A stretch of 64,000 bases of DNA, taken from the NCBI RefSeq assembly GCF_050587525.1, contig NZ_JBOBFT010000008.1, forward strand, positions 1 to 64,000. The letters are read 5' to 3'. Below are positions 8,570 through 17,056 of the stretch, piece after piece. The stretch is from Plantibacter sp050587525. GTDB taxonomy: Bacteria; Actinomycetota; Actinomycetes; Actinomycetales; Microbacteriaceae. A program made the translations under genes and the position numbers. The notes under the pieces are model-generated. The model was not told where the DNA came from, made no database searches, and saw only the letters and a list, made by a program, of their open reading frames with translations. Each line of letters starts with the position of its first letter. The first letter of the stretch is position 1.

Positions 8570-9817
8570 GTGGGGGCCGACCGGCCGCGGACGACGCCAG
8601 GCGTCGAGGACGATCGAGTGATCGAACCGCCGCGCGCCTCCGTGGCTCGTCACTGGCTGCGGCTCCCGTGGTGGGGCCGCGTCGTCATCGTCTACGGGCT
8701 CGCCCGCCTCGTGACCACGGCGATGTTCCTCGCCGCCAGCTTCATGCAGGGCACCGGATCCCGGTTCGGCGCATTCCCCGACCTCGGCACGCTCGCGGTC
8801 GGGTGGGACGGCCAGTGGTACTGGTGGATCGCGAGCTACGGCTATCCGGCAACACTGCCGCTCGATGCCACGGGCCACGTTGCGGAGAGCGCGTGGGCGT
8901 TCATGCCCGTCTACTCGGCGGTCGCGAAAGCGTTGTCCGTTGTGACATTCCTCCCGTGGCCGGCAGCCGCAGTGCTCGTCTCCGTCCTCTGCGGACTCGG
9001 CACCGCACTCCTCTTCTACCGGCTGATGCGCATGCGCTTCCATGGCAGTACGGCGATGTTCGCGGTCCTCCTCCTCTGCATCGCACCGCTCAGCCCGCTG
9101 TTCCAGGTCGCGTACGCCGAGTCGATGTTCATGCTGCTGCTCACGCTCGCGCTGCTCCTGCTGCTGCGCCGCCGCTACGCGTGGCTCCTCCTCGTCGTCC
9201 CGGTCATGGCGTTCACACGTCCGGGCGTTCTCGCATTCGCCCTCCTCATGGGGTGCCACTTCATCCTCCGCATCGTGCGTCGCAAACAGGATCCGTTCCC
9301 GGCCTCCCAGATCCTGCTGGTGCTCGCCGTCGGGTTCGTCGCGACCGTCAGCGGCTTCGCATGGATGGTCATCGCGGGCGTCGCCACGGGCCAGCCCGAC
9401 GCCTACCTGCAGACGGAACTCGCCTGGCGCGCCGCGTTCATCGGCTTCGGGCCGCTCGTCCCGTTCACGGCGTGGTTCCAGAGCGGTGCGTTCTGGTTCG
9501 GGAAGCCCGCGGGGTACATCATCGTCGCTCTGTTGCTCGTGGCAACGATTGCCGCGTTGTTCTCTCCGCCCGTCAAGCGACTCGGCAGCGACCTCCGCTT
9601 CTGGATCGCGAGCTACCTGCTCTACCTCTTCGCGGTGTTCTTTCCGCAGACGAGCGTGTTCCGGCTCCTCGTCCCGATCTTCCCGGCGCTCGGGGCGATC
9701 GCGGTGCCCCGGAATCGCGCCTATCGCGTGAGTGTCGTGGTCGTGAGCCTCGCTCTGCAATGGGTCTGGATCTACGTGATGTACGGGCTCGCGAACGCGT
9801 ACTGGACCATCCCGTGA
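8570..9817 (+). CDS. PIG-V-like membrane mannosyltransferase
   Basis: A 415-residue polytopic membrane protein with about nine to eleven hydrophobic segments. The first external loop carries DGQWYWWIASYGYP, the D-x-WY-x-x-IA-x-x-GY pattern of actinobacterial GT-C enzymes related to GPI mannosyltransferase PIG-V, which use polyprenyl-phosphate mannose. The substrate cannot be named. GTG at 8570 is chosen, five bases after dapE, with GGGGAG eight bases upstream; a GTG near 8618 is possible. It is likely translated from the dapE message. Confidence 0.75.
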   Translation: MGADRPRTTPGVEDDRVIEPPRASVARHWLRLPWWGRVVIVYGLARLVTTAMFLAASFMQGTGSRFGAFPDLGTLAVGWDGQWYWWIASYGYPATLPLDATGHVAESAWAFMPVYSAVAKALSVVTFLPWPAAAVLVSVLCGLGTALLFYRLMRMRFHGSTAMFAVLLLCIAPLSPLFQVAYAESMFMLLLTLALLLLLRRRYAWLLLVVPVMAFTRPGVLAFALLMGCHFILRIVRRKQDPFPASQILLVLAVGFVATVSGFAWMVIAGVATGQPDAYLQTELAWRAAFIGFGPLVPFTAWFQSGAFWFGKPAGYIIVALLLVATIAALFSPPVKRLGSDLRFWIASYLLYLFAVFFPQTSVFRLLVPIFPALGAIAVPRNRAYRVSVVVVSLALQWVWIYVMYGLANAYWTIP

Positions 9818-9838
9818 TCTGCCGCGCCGCGTCATCGA

Positions 9839-9868
9839 TTATTGTCCGGCACTCCGATGCAGGATAAT
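9839..9868 (+). promoter_or_regulatory. promoter of the DUF3117 gene
   Basis: TTATTG (9839-9844), an 18-base spacer and GATAAT (9863-9868) form a good housekeeping-type promoter in a GC-rich background. The start would lie near 9875, giving a leader of about 25 bases with the AGAGGGG ribosome site. Confidence 0.55.
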
Positions 9869-9900
9869 GGGGAACAGTCACAATATGAGAGGGGACTCGC

Positions 9901-10074
9901 ATGGCAGCAATGAAGCCACGCACCGGAGACGGGCCAATGGAGGCCGTGAAGGAGGGTCGGCTCATCATCGTGCGAGTGCCGCTTGAGGGCGGCGGACGTC
10001 TCGTGGTGTCGGTCAACGACGCCGAGGCGAAAGAGCTCCACGATGCACTCGCAGGTGTGGTGGCCGGAAGCTGA
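9901..10074 (+). CDS. DUF3117 small protein
   Basis: A 57-residue protein beginning MAAMKPRTGDGPMEAVKEGR and continuing with RVPLEGGGRLVVSV, the signature of the DUF3117 family, which is nearly universal in Actinobacteria and has no known function. The ribosome site AGAGGGG lies eight bases before the ATG. The gene stands alone between its own promoter and a hairpin terminator, so it is a single-gene unit. It is easily missed because of its length. The first half, MAAMKPRTGDGP, is the most conserved part of the family. Confidence 0.95.
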   Translation: MAAMKPRTGDGPMEAVKEGRLIIVRVPLEGGGRLVVSVNDAEAKELHDALAGVVAGS

Positions 10075-10100
10075 TTCAGCTCCCGCCACATCACTGACCG

Positions 10101-10130
10101 GTGTGGCCTGCGCTTCGGCGCGGGCCACAC
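10101..10130 (+). terminator. hairpin terminator after DUF3117
   Basis: A 13-bp stem with one G-U type pair (10101-10113 with 10118-10130) closes on a TTCG tetraloop, 26 bases after the DUF3117 stop. No T-run follows, as is usual for actinobacterial terminators. Confidence 0.75.
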
Positions 10131-10378
10131 ACCGGCTGCACCACCCTCTCCTGGCACGTTTCGTTGTGCCCGAGCGCGCGGCTTCTCGAGTCGTGGGGCG
10201 CGCTCGCCAACGGAACGCGCTGAACAGCGGTCGTCACGGCCGCTGATTCGTCGTGCGCGCGTGGCCCTGTCATCGGCGTGCCGGCCCACTTGCGTGCCTG
10301 CCAGCCTGCGTGCCGAACCGCCCGCGTGTCGAATGACCCCAGGGCAGGGTTCGCCGCCGCGGAGCGACCCGTGGCTGG
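10131..10378. other. intergenic stretch without a recognisable gene
   Basis: Between the DUF3117 terminator and the end of the O-methyltransferase gene no frame looks coding: no family motif, no good ribosome site, and short frames on both strands with poor composition. A weak 6-bp inverted repeat at about 10225-10245 (CAGCGG...CCGCTG) could end the minus-strand methyltransferase message. Confidence 0.5.
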
Positions 10379-11011
10379 TTAGACGCCGAGCTTCGTGATC
10401 TGCAGCAGACCGTCGCCCACCGCTGAGACCGCGCTGACGACGGCATCGGATGCGGAGATCTCCTGCACGAGCGTGCGGAACAGGACGGTCGTGTCATCGC
10501 GCTGCGCAGGATCGGCGACGCGCCCCTTCCAGAGCGCGTGGGGGACGAGAACCGTTCCACCCGGGCGCGCGAGGCGCAGCCCGTGCTCGACGTACTCGAT
10601 GACCGATGCGGCATCCGCGTCGACGAAGACGAGATCGTAGGAGTTCTCGTTCATCCGCGGCAGCACGTCGAGCGCGCGGCCTGTGATGAGGCGGATGCGG
10701 TTGGGCGCGATGCCGGCGTCCGAGAACGCGTTCTTCGCGTGCTGTTGATGGACGACCTCGGTGTCGATCGACGTGAGGATGGCGTTCGTCGCGCCGCGGA
10801 GCAGCCACAGGCCGGAGACGCCGGTACCCGTGCCGATCTCGACGATGTGCTCGGCGGCGGTCGCCGCAGCGACGACGGCCGACTGGGCGCCGACGGCCGC
10901 GGAAATCGGCTCGACGCCGAGTTCGTGGGCATGGGCGCGCGCGGATGCGATGACGTCGTTCTCCACGACGATGTCGCCCACGTACTTCCAGTTGAGATCT
11001 TGTTCAGACAC
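10379..11011 (-). CDS. class I SAM-dependent O-methyltransferase
   Basis: A 210-residue enzyme of the catechol-type/caffeoyl-CoA O-methyltransferase fold. The SAM-binding glycine motif is VEIGTGTGVSGLWL; the metal-site motif region follows at DLVFVDADAASVIEYV. The substrate is unknown. The GTG at 11011 is chosen because GGAGGA lies seven bases upstream; longer frames lack this. It is divergent from tatB. The pair resembles the mycobacterial order around Rv1220c and tatB, where a homologous methyltransferase lies near the sigE region. Confidence 0.88.
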   Translation of the reverse strand: MSEQDLNWKYVGDIVVENDVIASARAHAHELGVEPISAAVGAQSAVVAAATAAEHIVEIGTGTGVSGLWLLRGATNAILTSIDTEVVHQQHAKNAFSDAGIAPNRIRLITGRALDVLPRMNENSYDLVFVDADAASVIEYVEHGLRLARPGGTVLVPHALWKGRVADPAQRDDTTVLFRTLVQEISASDAVVSAVSAVGDGLLQITKLGV

Positions 11012-11086
11012 GGTGCATTCCTCCGTCTCACAGCGTAGGTGCTGGAAGGTTCGTTCCTGGCGAGGCTCGCGCTGTAGTCTGATCTC

Positions 11087-11533
11087 GTGTTCGGTCTGAC
11101 CTTCGACAAACTCCTCATCATCGGGGTCATTGCCGTGTTCCTGCTGGGCCCCGATCGGCTGCCGCACTATGCAGCGCAACTCGGGCGTCTCGTGCGGACC
11201 GTCCGTGACATGGCGACGGGCGCCAAGGACCGGATGCGCGAGGAGATGGGTCCCGAGTTCGACGACGTCGACTGGAAGAAACTCGACCCCCGCCAGTACG
11301 ACCCGCGTCGCATCATCCGCGAAGCTCTGCTCGACGACTCGCCGTCCCAGGCGGTCGCGGCAGCCGCGGCGACCCCGACGGCCGCGATCGGCGAAGCGCC
11401 TGCAGACGATGCCGCTCTCGCCGTTCCCGCAGTCGTCGGCGCGCCGTCCGTCACGCAGTCGTCGGCGGACCGGCAGAAGCGCATCGCAGCTGGCGAGACC
11501 GTGGTGCCGCCGTTCGACGCAGAGGCGACCTAG
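11087..11533 (+). CDS. tatB: Sec-independent protein translocase subunit TatB
   Basis: A 148-residue inner-membrane component of the twin-arginine translocase, which receives folded precursors such as EfeB with TatC. The N-terminal membrane helix (about residues 6-21) contains FLLGPDRLP, the TatA/B hinge, followed by an amphipathic helix and an acidic, Ala-rich disordered tail. TatC and TatA are not in this window. TAGTCT (11075-11080) ends six bases before the GTG, so the mRNA is probably leaderless. Confidence 0.92.
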   Translation: MFGLTFDKLLIIGVIAVFLLGPDRLPHYAAQLGRLVRTVRDMATGAKDRMREEMGPEFDDVDWKKLDPRQYDPRRIIREALLDDSPSQAVAAAAATPTAAIGEAPADDAALAVPAVVGAPSVTQSSADRQKRIAAGETVVPPFDAEAT

Positions 11534-11566
11534 CCCGTTCGTCCGCCCCGCTCGCCCACCGGGTTG

Positions 11567-11656
11567 CAGAATTCAGGACGATTTTCAGAATTCAGGACGA
11601 TCGAGCGGTGTGTCGCCCCGGATCGTCCTGAATTGTGCGGAACTTCCTGAATTGTG
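11567..11656. repeat. compound direct and inverted repeat after tatB
   Basis: A 16-base unit CAGAATTCAGGACGAT occurs twice (11567-11582 and 11586-11601). The second copy pairs with GATCGTCCTGAATT at 11621-11634 over 14 bp with an 18-base loop, and a third partial inverted copy, TTCCTGAATTGTG, is at 11644-11656. It lies between the convergent tatB and the next gene and could serve as a bidirectional terminator. Confidence 0.75.
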
Positions 11657-11664
11657 AAAACAGC

Positions 11665-12297
11665 TCAGTGGGGGTCGGTCGTCATGTCTCCCACGGCGGG
11701 GGTTCCCTCCGCGAGGGCGTAGCGCTGCATGATCGTGCCCTTCCCGGAGACGACGACGGGCTCGAGGAGCGTGAGGTTCGTCGGGACCGCGCCGCCCGCG
11801 AAGACCTTCTTGCCGTCGCCGAGCAGGATCGGATGCACCCAGAGGTTGAGCCGATCGAACAACCGCTCGGACAGGAGCGTCTGCACGAAGTCGAGGCTGC
11901 CGATGACGTGCACGTGCTCATGCCGGTCGCGCAACGCGCGGACCTCGGACACGACGTCCGTGCCGAGCTGTGTCGACCCGGTCCAGTCGAGCGTGAGCTC
12001 CTGACGCGAGGCGACGTACTTCGGAATGCTGTTGAACAGGCGCGCGATGCCGCCGTCAGGGCCCTCCTCCTCGATGTTCGGCCAGTACGCGGCGAAGATG
12101 TCGTAGGTTCGGCGCCCGAGGAGGAGCGCGTCCATCCCCACCATCCCCTCGGCGACCTGCTCTCCGGCAACTGGATCGATGAGCGGCGCCTGCCAGCCGC
12201 CGTAGGTGAAGCCGCCGCTCGGATCCTCGTCCGGTCCGCCTGGCGCCTGGGCGACGCCGTCGAGCGTCGAGAAGAGGTCGATGTGGATCAGTCCCAT
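11665..12297 (-). CDS. RibD C-terminal/dihydrofolate reductase-fold protein
   Basis: A 210-residue protein of the RibD C-terminal (dihydrofolate reductase-like) family. The N-terminus GLIHIDLFSTLDGVAQAPGG and the central LLLGRRTYDIFAAYW are the standard family landmarks; VHVIGSLDFVQTLL matches the NADPH-binding loop. Members are often called YwjB/YyaP-like reductases, and their substrates are usually unknown. The ATG at 12297 has GGAG upstream. It stands alone, divergent from the GPH transporter, inside the block that interrupts the tatB-mrp neighbourhood. Confidence 0.88.
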   Translation of the reverse strand: MGLIHIDLFSTLDGVAQAPGGPDEDPSGGFTYGGWQAPLIDPVAGEQVAEGMVGMDALLLGRRTYDIFAAYWPNIEEEGPDGGIARLFNSIPKYVASRQELTLDWTGSTQLGTDVVSEVRALRDRHEHVHVIGSLDFVQTLLSERLFDRLNLWVHPILLGDGKKVFAGGAVPTNLTLLEPVVVSGKGTIMQRYALAEGTPAVGDMTTDPH

Positions 12298-12413
12298 GTC
12301 GTGCTCCGTCCGTTTCGCCCGTCGTCAGCCCGGCGGCGGGATCAGTCCGAGCCTGCCACCGCCTCCCGTGCGGGGCAACCGTCATCTCGGGCTCGCCCAG
12401 CTACACTGCGTTC

Positions 12414-13808
12414 ATGGACGCGATGGAGCGGACGCCTGGGTCGATCCCGGCACGCACGAAGATCCCCGCCGGGACCATGGCGCGGTATGCCATCGGCTCG
12501 ATCGGCACGGGAGGGTTCGCCACGCTGCCGGGGCTCGTGCTCGTCTACTACCTGACGGACACGCTCGGGGTTTCGGCACTGCTCGCGGGTCTCGTGGTCA
12601 CGATCGCGAAGATCTGGGACGTCCTCATCGACCCGGTCATCGGGGCCAGGAGCGATCGCAGCCTCGCGCACACCGGTTCGCGGCGACGATTCATGCTCAT
12701 GGGCGCCATCGCACTGCCCGTGTTCTTCGTGCTGACTTTCCTCGTCCCCGTCGGCACGCCGGCCATCGCTGCTGCGATCTGGGTGATGGTCGCATTCGTC
12801 CTGTGCGCGACGGCGTTCAGCCTGTTCCAGGTGCCATACATCGCGCTGCCTGCGGAACTCGTGCAGGACTACGATGCGCGGACGCGGCTCCTCACCTGGC
12901 GCGTCGTGGTCCTCACCTTCGCGATCCTGCTGTTCGGTGCAGGCGGACCGATCCTCCGCAGCGCGGGTTCGGACGCCCACCAGGGCTATGCGATCATGGC
13001 GGTCGTCGCGGGCGCCGTCATCGGCGGCGGCATGATCATCTCCGCGACCGTTGCGCCGAAGGGCGCGCCGACCTCGCCGTCTGACATGCAGCCCACGAAG
13101 GCAGGGATCGCCGATCACTACCGCACGGGCATCGCGGTCCTCCGCCGCAGCCAGCCGTTCCGTGCGCTCCTCCTCACCTTCCTGCTGCAGGGACTCGCGA
13201 CGGGGGTCATGCTCGCGACCGCGAACTACGTCGCCACCTGGGTCCTGCACTCCGAGGACGCGGTCACCCTCCTGTTCCTCGCGCTCATCGCACCGGCGTT
13301 CGTGTTCGCGCCCGTGTGGGGCGCGGTCGCCCGTCGCATCGGCAAGGAGCGCGGGTTCTTCATCGCGAGCACCGTCTTCGCCGTCGCCGCGCTCTCGCTC
13401 ACAGGCCTGCTGTGGGCGCCAGGTCCCTGGCTCTACGTCTCGGTCGCTGTCGCCGGCGCGTGCTACGCGGGAATGCAATCGCTCCCGATGGCGATGCTGC
13501 CGGACGTCATCACGCACGATGCCGCCACGCACGGAACGGGATCGGCAGGATCGTTCGGCGGCGTGTGGACGGCGGGGGAGACGACCGGCATGGCGCTCGG
13601 AGCGACCCTGCTCACGGTGGTGCTGGCGCTCACCGGATACCTCGTCCGGACCGCCGGGGTGGACGTCGTGCAGCCTCCCGAAGCGGTGTCGGGCATCGTC
13701 CTCTCCTTCAGCGTCCTGCCGGCCGCCCTCGTCCTCATCAGCCTCGTGAGCCTCTCGAGGTACCGTCTGCGAAAGGACGACATCGATGTTCGAACGCCTA
13801 CCGTCTGA
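12414..13808 (+). CDS. MFS transporter, GPH (sugar:cation symporter) family
   Basis: A 464-residue twelve-helix transporter. The N-terminal part (YAIGSIGTGGFATLPGLVLVYYLTD) and WDVLIDPVIGARSD are characteristic of the glycoside-pentoside-hexuronide:cation symporter (MFS_2) family. The substrate is not deducible, and several actinobacterial members of this fold carry non-sugar substrates. TACACT at 12402-12407 ends six bases before the ATG. The last 23 bases overlap the following decarboxylase gene, so the two are almost certainly expressed together. Confidence 0.88.
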   Translation: MDAMERTPGSIPARTKIPAGTMARYAIGSIGTGGFATLPGLVLVYYLTDTLGVSALLAGLVVTIAKIWDVLIDPVIGARSDRSLAHTGSRRRFMLMGAIALPVFFVLTFLVPVGTPAIAAAIWVMVAFVLCATAFSLFQVPYIALPAELVQDYDARTRLLTWRVVVLTFAILLFGAGGPILRSAGSDAHQGYAIMAVVAGAVIGGGMIISATVAPKGAPTSPSDMQPTKAGIADHYRTGIAVLRRSQPFRALLLTFLLQGLATGVMLATANYVATWVLHSEDAVTLLFLALIAPAFVFAPVWGAVARRIGKERGFFIASTVFAVAALSLTGLLWAPGPWLYVSVAVAGACYAGMQSLPMAMLPDVITHDAATHGTGSAGSFGGVWTAGETTGMALGATLLTVVLALTGYLVRTAGVDVVQPPEAVSGIVLSFSVLPAALVLISLVSLSRYRLRKDDIDVRTPTV

Positions 13809-15321
13809 GGTCCTCGCCGAATTGGCGACCCTGCGAGAGCGCGACGCGCCGACCCACGGCGGGCACGTGCTGTCCTACGTGTACGACCCGGGTGTCGCGG
13901 AGCTCGACGAATTGGCGGCCTCGGCGATGCTCGCGGTGCAGTCGGTCAACGGTCTCGACCCGACGACGTTCCCCTCGGTCGCCGCGATGGAGCGGGACAT
14001 CGTCTGGTTCGTGCGGGCGATGCTGCACGGGAGAGCGGTGGACGGGGACGACGTCCCGAGTGACGGCACGGGCCCGGACACCGAGGTCGTCGGGTCGGTG
14101 ACGAGCGGCGGCACGGAGAGCTGCCTGCTCGCGGTGAAGACCGCACGCGACGTGTGGCGAGCGGCGGGCGGGACCGGGACCCCCGTGCTCCTCGCCCCCT
14201 CGACCGTGCACGCCGCCTTCCACAAGGCCGCATGGGCCTTCGGCCTCGAACTCGACCTCGTGCCGGTCGATGCGGCGACGGGAACCCTCACCGCAGACGC
14301 GCTCGTCTCGCGACTGTCTGACCGGGTCGCGCTCGTGGTGTGCTCCGCGCCCGGCTATCCGTTCGCGGCGCTCGATCCGATCGAGGAGGTCGCCGCCGCG
14401 TGCGCGGAACGCGGGATCGCCCTGCACGTCGACGCGTGCATCGGCGGCTTCGCGCTGCCCTGGTGGGATGTGTCTCGCGCGGACGGCGACGACCGAACCC
14501 TGCCCGCCTGGGACTTCCGCGTCCGTGGCGTGACGAGCATCTCGGCCGACGTCCACAAGTACGGGTACTCGCCGAAAGGCGCCTCCGTGCTCCTGCAGCG
14601 AGGCCGCGATCGGCAGCGGCACCAGTACTTCGCGCTCTCGAACTGGCCGGGGTACCCCGTGGTCAATCCGACGCTGCTCGGCTCAAAATCGGCGGGCGCG
14701 CTCGCCGCGGCGTGGGCGATCGTCCAGGCCCTCGGCGACACGGGCTACGCGACGCTCGTCGGTGCCGCGCACCGGGCCACGGACGCCCTCGAGGAGCTCG
14801 TCTCCGGCATCGACGGGCTCCGGGTGCTCGGGGATCCGACCGGGCCGCTGTTCGCCGTCTGCGCGGACGAGGACGTGCCGCCGGACCGCCGGGTCGATCC
14901 GCATCACTGGGCCGATCGCGTCAAACGGTCCGGCTGGCTCATCCAATCGCAGCCGGGTCTCATCCAGGGCGACGGCACACGATTGCCGCACACGACCCAC
15001 CTCACGGTCACGCCCGTGACGGAGCAGGTGCTCGAGCCGCTCGGCGCCGCGCTCATCGCGGCGGCCGACGAGGTGCGCGGCGTTCCACGGATCGAACCGG
15101 AGGCGGTGCTCGCAGGCTTGAGCGCTTCGCTCGGCGGTGCACCACTGCCCGAAGCGCTCGATAGCGCGACGTCGTGGCTGCTGCTCGAACGGCTGGGGGT
15201 CGGCGCCGGTGGTGCGATGCCGTCCGAGATGGCGCCGCTGCTCGCCCTCATCGAAGCCGTGCCGTCGAACATCGCCGAACGGCTGCTCATCGAGCTCATC
15301 GCGAGGCTCGTCGAACCCTGA
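13786..15321 (+). CDS. PLP-dependent decarboxylase/sphingosine-1-phosphate lyase-like protein
   Basis: A 511-residue fold-type I PLP enzyme of the group II decarboxylase superfamily. The order of motifs fits: VGSVTSGGTESCLLA near the phosphate-binding loop, the cofactor Asp in IALHVDACIGGFALPW, and the PLP lysine near residue 258 in SADVHKYGYSPKG. The YGYSPKG sequence after the lysine is typical of the sphingosine phosphate lyase-like branch rather than of glutamate decarboxylase. A lyase or amine-forming role is possible; the substrate is unknown. GAAAGGA precedes the ATG, and the gene overlaps the upstream transporter, suggesting that transporter and enzyme handle one compound. Confidence 0.82.
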   Translation: MFERLPSEVLAELATLRERDAPTHGGHVLSYVYDPGVAELDELAASAMLAVQSVNGLDPTTFPSVAAMERDIVWFVRAMLHGRAVDGDDVPSDGTGPDTEVVGSVTSGGTESCLLAVKTARDVWRAAGGTGTPVLLAPSTVHAAFHKAAWAFGLELDLVPVDAATGTLTADALVSRLSDRVALVVCSAPGYPFAALDPIEEVAAACAERGIALHVDACIGGFALPWWDVSRADGDDRTLPAWDFRVRGVTSISADVHKYGYSPKGASVLLQRGRDRQRHQYFALSNWPGYPVVNPTLLGSKSAGALAAAWAIVQALGDTGYATLVGAAHRATDALEELVSGIDGLRVLGDPTGPLFAVCADEDVPPDRRVDPHHWADRVKRSGWLIQSQPGLIQGDGTRLPHTTHLTVTPVTEQVLEPLGAALIAAADEVRGVPRIEPEAVLAGLSASLGGAPLPEALDSATSWLLLERLGVGAGGAMPSEMAPLLALIEAVPSNIAERLLIELIARLVEP

Positions 15322-15366
15322 AGTCGAGCCGTGATGCGGCGGCGCGGCGGTGGCCCAGGACGCGAC

Positions 15367-16533
15367 TCAGCGGGTGGTGACGCCGAGCTTCAGGCCGGCG
15401 AGGCCGCGTCTCCGGGTGGCGAGTCGGTCCGCGACGCGCTGGATCGCCATGGCCGCGGGGTCCTCCGGATGGCCGAGCACCACGGGGAGGCCGTCGTCGC
15501 CGCCCGTGCGGAGGCCGATGCTGAGCGGAACGCTCGCGAGGAGCGGGACGGGAAGCTCCTGGCCGACGGACAGCCGGTCGGCGACCTCCTGGCCGCCGCC
15601 CTCTCCGAACAGCGAGAGCACCGAGCCGTCGGGCTGGGCCATCCCCGCCATGTTCTCGATGACGCCGTAGACGCTCTGACCGGTCTGCCGAGCGACGATG
15701 CCGCTGCGCTCCGCGACCTCGGCGGCAGCGGGCTGCGGGGTCGTGACGACGATGACCTCCGCACCCGGGAGCAGCTGACCCACCGAGATCGCGACGTCGC
15801 CCGTCCCCGGGGGCAGATCGAGGAGGAGCACGTCGAGATCGCCGAAGTACACGTCCGTGAGGAACTGCTGGATCGTGCGATGCAGCATCGGCCCGCGCCA
15901 GGCGACGGCGCCGGACGCCCCGCCCTCGGACTGGTCGAGGAACATGCCGATCGAGATGACCTTCACGTCGTGGGCGACGGGCGGGAGGATCATGTCGTCG
16001 ACCTGCGTCGGCTTGGTCGTGACGCCCTTCACGGTGAGGCCCAAGAGGCCGGGGATGGAGAAGCCGTGCACGTCGGCGTCGACGAGTCCGACGCGGAGGC
16101 CCTTCGCGGCGAGTGCGACCGCGAGGTTCGCGGTGATCGTCGATTTGCCGACGCCGCCCTTGCCGCTCGTGATCGCGTAGACGCGGGTGAGCGAGTCCCC
16201 ACCGAACTGCACAGTCCTCGCCGCTCTGCCGCCGCGGAGCCGCTCCGTGAGCGCCTGGCGTTCGGCGACGGACATCACCTGGACGTCGATGTCCGCGCCG
16301 GTCACGCCGGATGTGGATAGCGTCGCTTCGCGGACATCACGTTCGATCGTCGTCGCGGCGGGACAACCGACGATCGTCAGTTTGATGACGACCGAGGCGA
16401 TGCCGTCGGCGGAGACGGTGACATCGCCGACCATGTCGAGCTCGGTGATGGGTCGGCGGATCTCCGGATCCACGACGCGCCCGAGCGACACCCGGACCGC
16501 GTCGGCAGCCGCGGACGCAGTCGGTTCAGCCAC
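15367..16533 (-). CDS. mrp: Mrp/NBP35-family P-loop ATPase (Fe-S cluster carrier)
   Basis: A 388-residue cytoplasmic protein. Residues about 10-85 form the DUF59/MIP18 domain; the deviant Walker A is SGKGGVGKSTI near residue 125, and the rest is the MinD-like ATPase. The family carries and transfers Fe-S clusters. The CxxC usually found shortly before the FGEGGG motif is missing here (the segment is MAQPDGSVLSLFGEGGG), so the usual dimer-bridging cluster ligands are absent. The gene starts eight bases inside the DUF1003 gene. The order mrp, DUF1003, MgtE-like protein resembles mycobacterial Rv1229c-Rv1232c. Confidence 0.92.
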   Translation of the reverse strand: MAEPTASAAADAVRVSLGRVVDPEIRRPITELDMVGDVTVSADGIASVVIKLTIVGCPAATTIERDVREATLSTSGVTGADIDVQVMSVAERQALTERLRGGRAARTVQFGGDSLTRVYAITSGKGGVGKSTITANLAVALAAKGLRVGLVDADVHGFSIPGLLGLTVKGVTTKPTQVDDMILPPVAHDVKVISIGMFLDQSEGGASGAVAWRGPMLHRTIQQFLTDVYFGDLDVLLLDLPPGTGDVAISVGQLLPGAEVIVVTTPQPAAAEVAERSGIVARQTGQSVYGVIENMAGMAQPDGSVLSLFGEGGGQEVADRLSVGQELPVPLLASVPLSIGLRTGGDDGLPVVLGHPEDPAAMAIQRVADRLATRRRGLAGLKLGVTTR

Positions 16534-17056
16534 GCCGATCCTCCGCCCCAGCCTCCTCGGCCTTGTCGCGTTCGAGTTCTTCGAGGAGGGAGCGCAGTTC
16601 CGCGCGGATGAAGTCCTTCGACGCCATGTCCTTGAGTGAGAGGCGCAGGGCGACGACCTCGCGGGCGAGGTACTCGGTGTCGGCCAGGTTGCGCTCGGCG
16701 CGCTGACGGTCCTGCTCGATCTGCACGCGGTCGCGGTCGTCCTGACGGTTCTGCGCGAGCAGGATCAGGGGAGCGGCGTAGGAGGCCTGCAAGGAGAGCA
16801 CGAGGGTCAGGGCGATGAAGCCGAGGTCGACGGAGTCGAACCGCAGGGACTCGGGGCCGAGACTGTTCCACGCCATCCACGCGATGACGAACATCGTGAG
16901 GCCGAAGAGGAACCAGGGCGTGCCCATCGCACGGGCGATCCACTCGGTGAACCGACCGAAGCGGTCGTCGGAGCCGCGGGAACGACCGGAGCGCGCCCCG
17001 CCGCGGAGGCCCTTGGGGGCGTCGAGCCGGACTTCTGCGCGGTTACCTCGTGCCAT
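16526..17056 (-). CDS. DUF1003 membrane protein
   Basis: A 176-residue protein with a basic N-terminus, two membrane helices (about residues 46-66 and 78-97), then a long charged helical region likely to be a coiled coil (QNRQDDRDRVQIEQDRQRAE). The sequence WFLFGLTMFVIAWMAWN followed by LSLQASYAAPLILLAQNRQ identifies DUF1003. Its function is unknown. It overlaps the MgtE-like gene by 14 bases and mrp by eight, so the three form a tight operon read from right to left. Confidence 0.92.
   Translation of the reverse strand: MARGNRAEVRLDAPKGLRGGARSGRSRGSDDRFGRFTEWIARAMGTPWFLFGLTMFVIAWMAWNSLGPESLRFDSVDLGFIALTLVLSLQASYAAPLILLAQNRQDDRDRVQIEQDRQRAERNLADTEYLAREVVALRLSLKDMASKDFIRAELRSLLEELERDKAEEAGAEDRRG

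Noticed and set aside
10131..10378. Small genes in the gap before the O-methyltransferase
   Set aside because: Short frames on both strands have no ribosome site, motif or codon pattern supporting translation.
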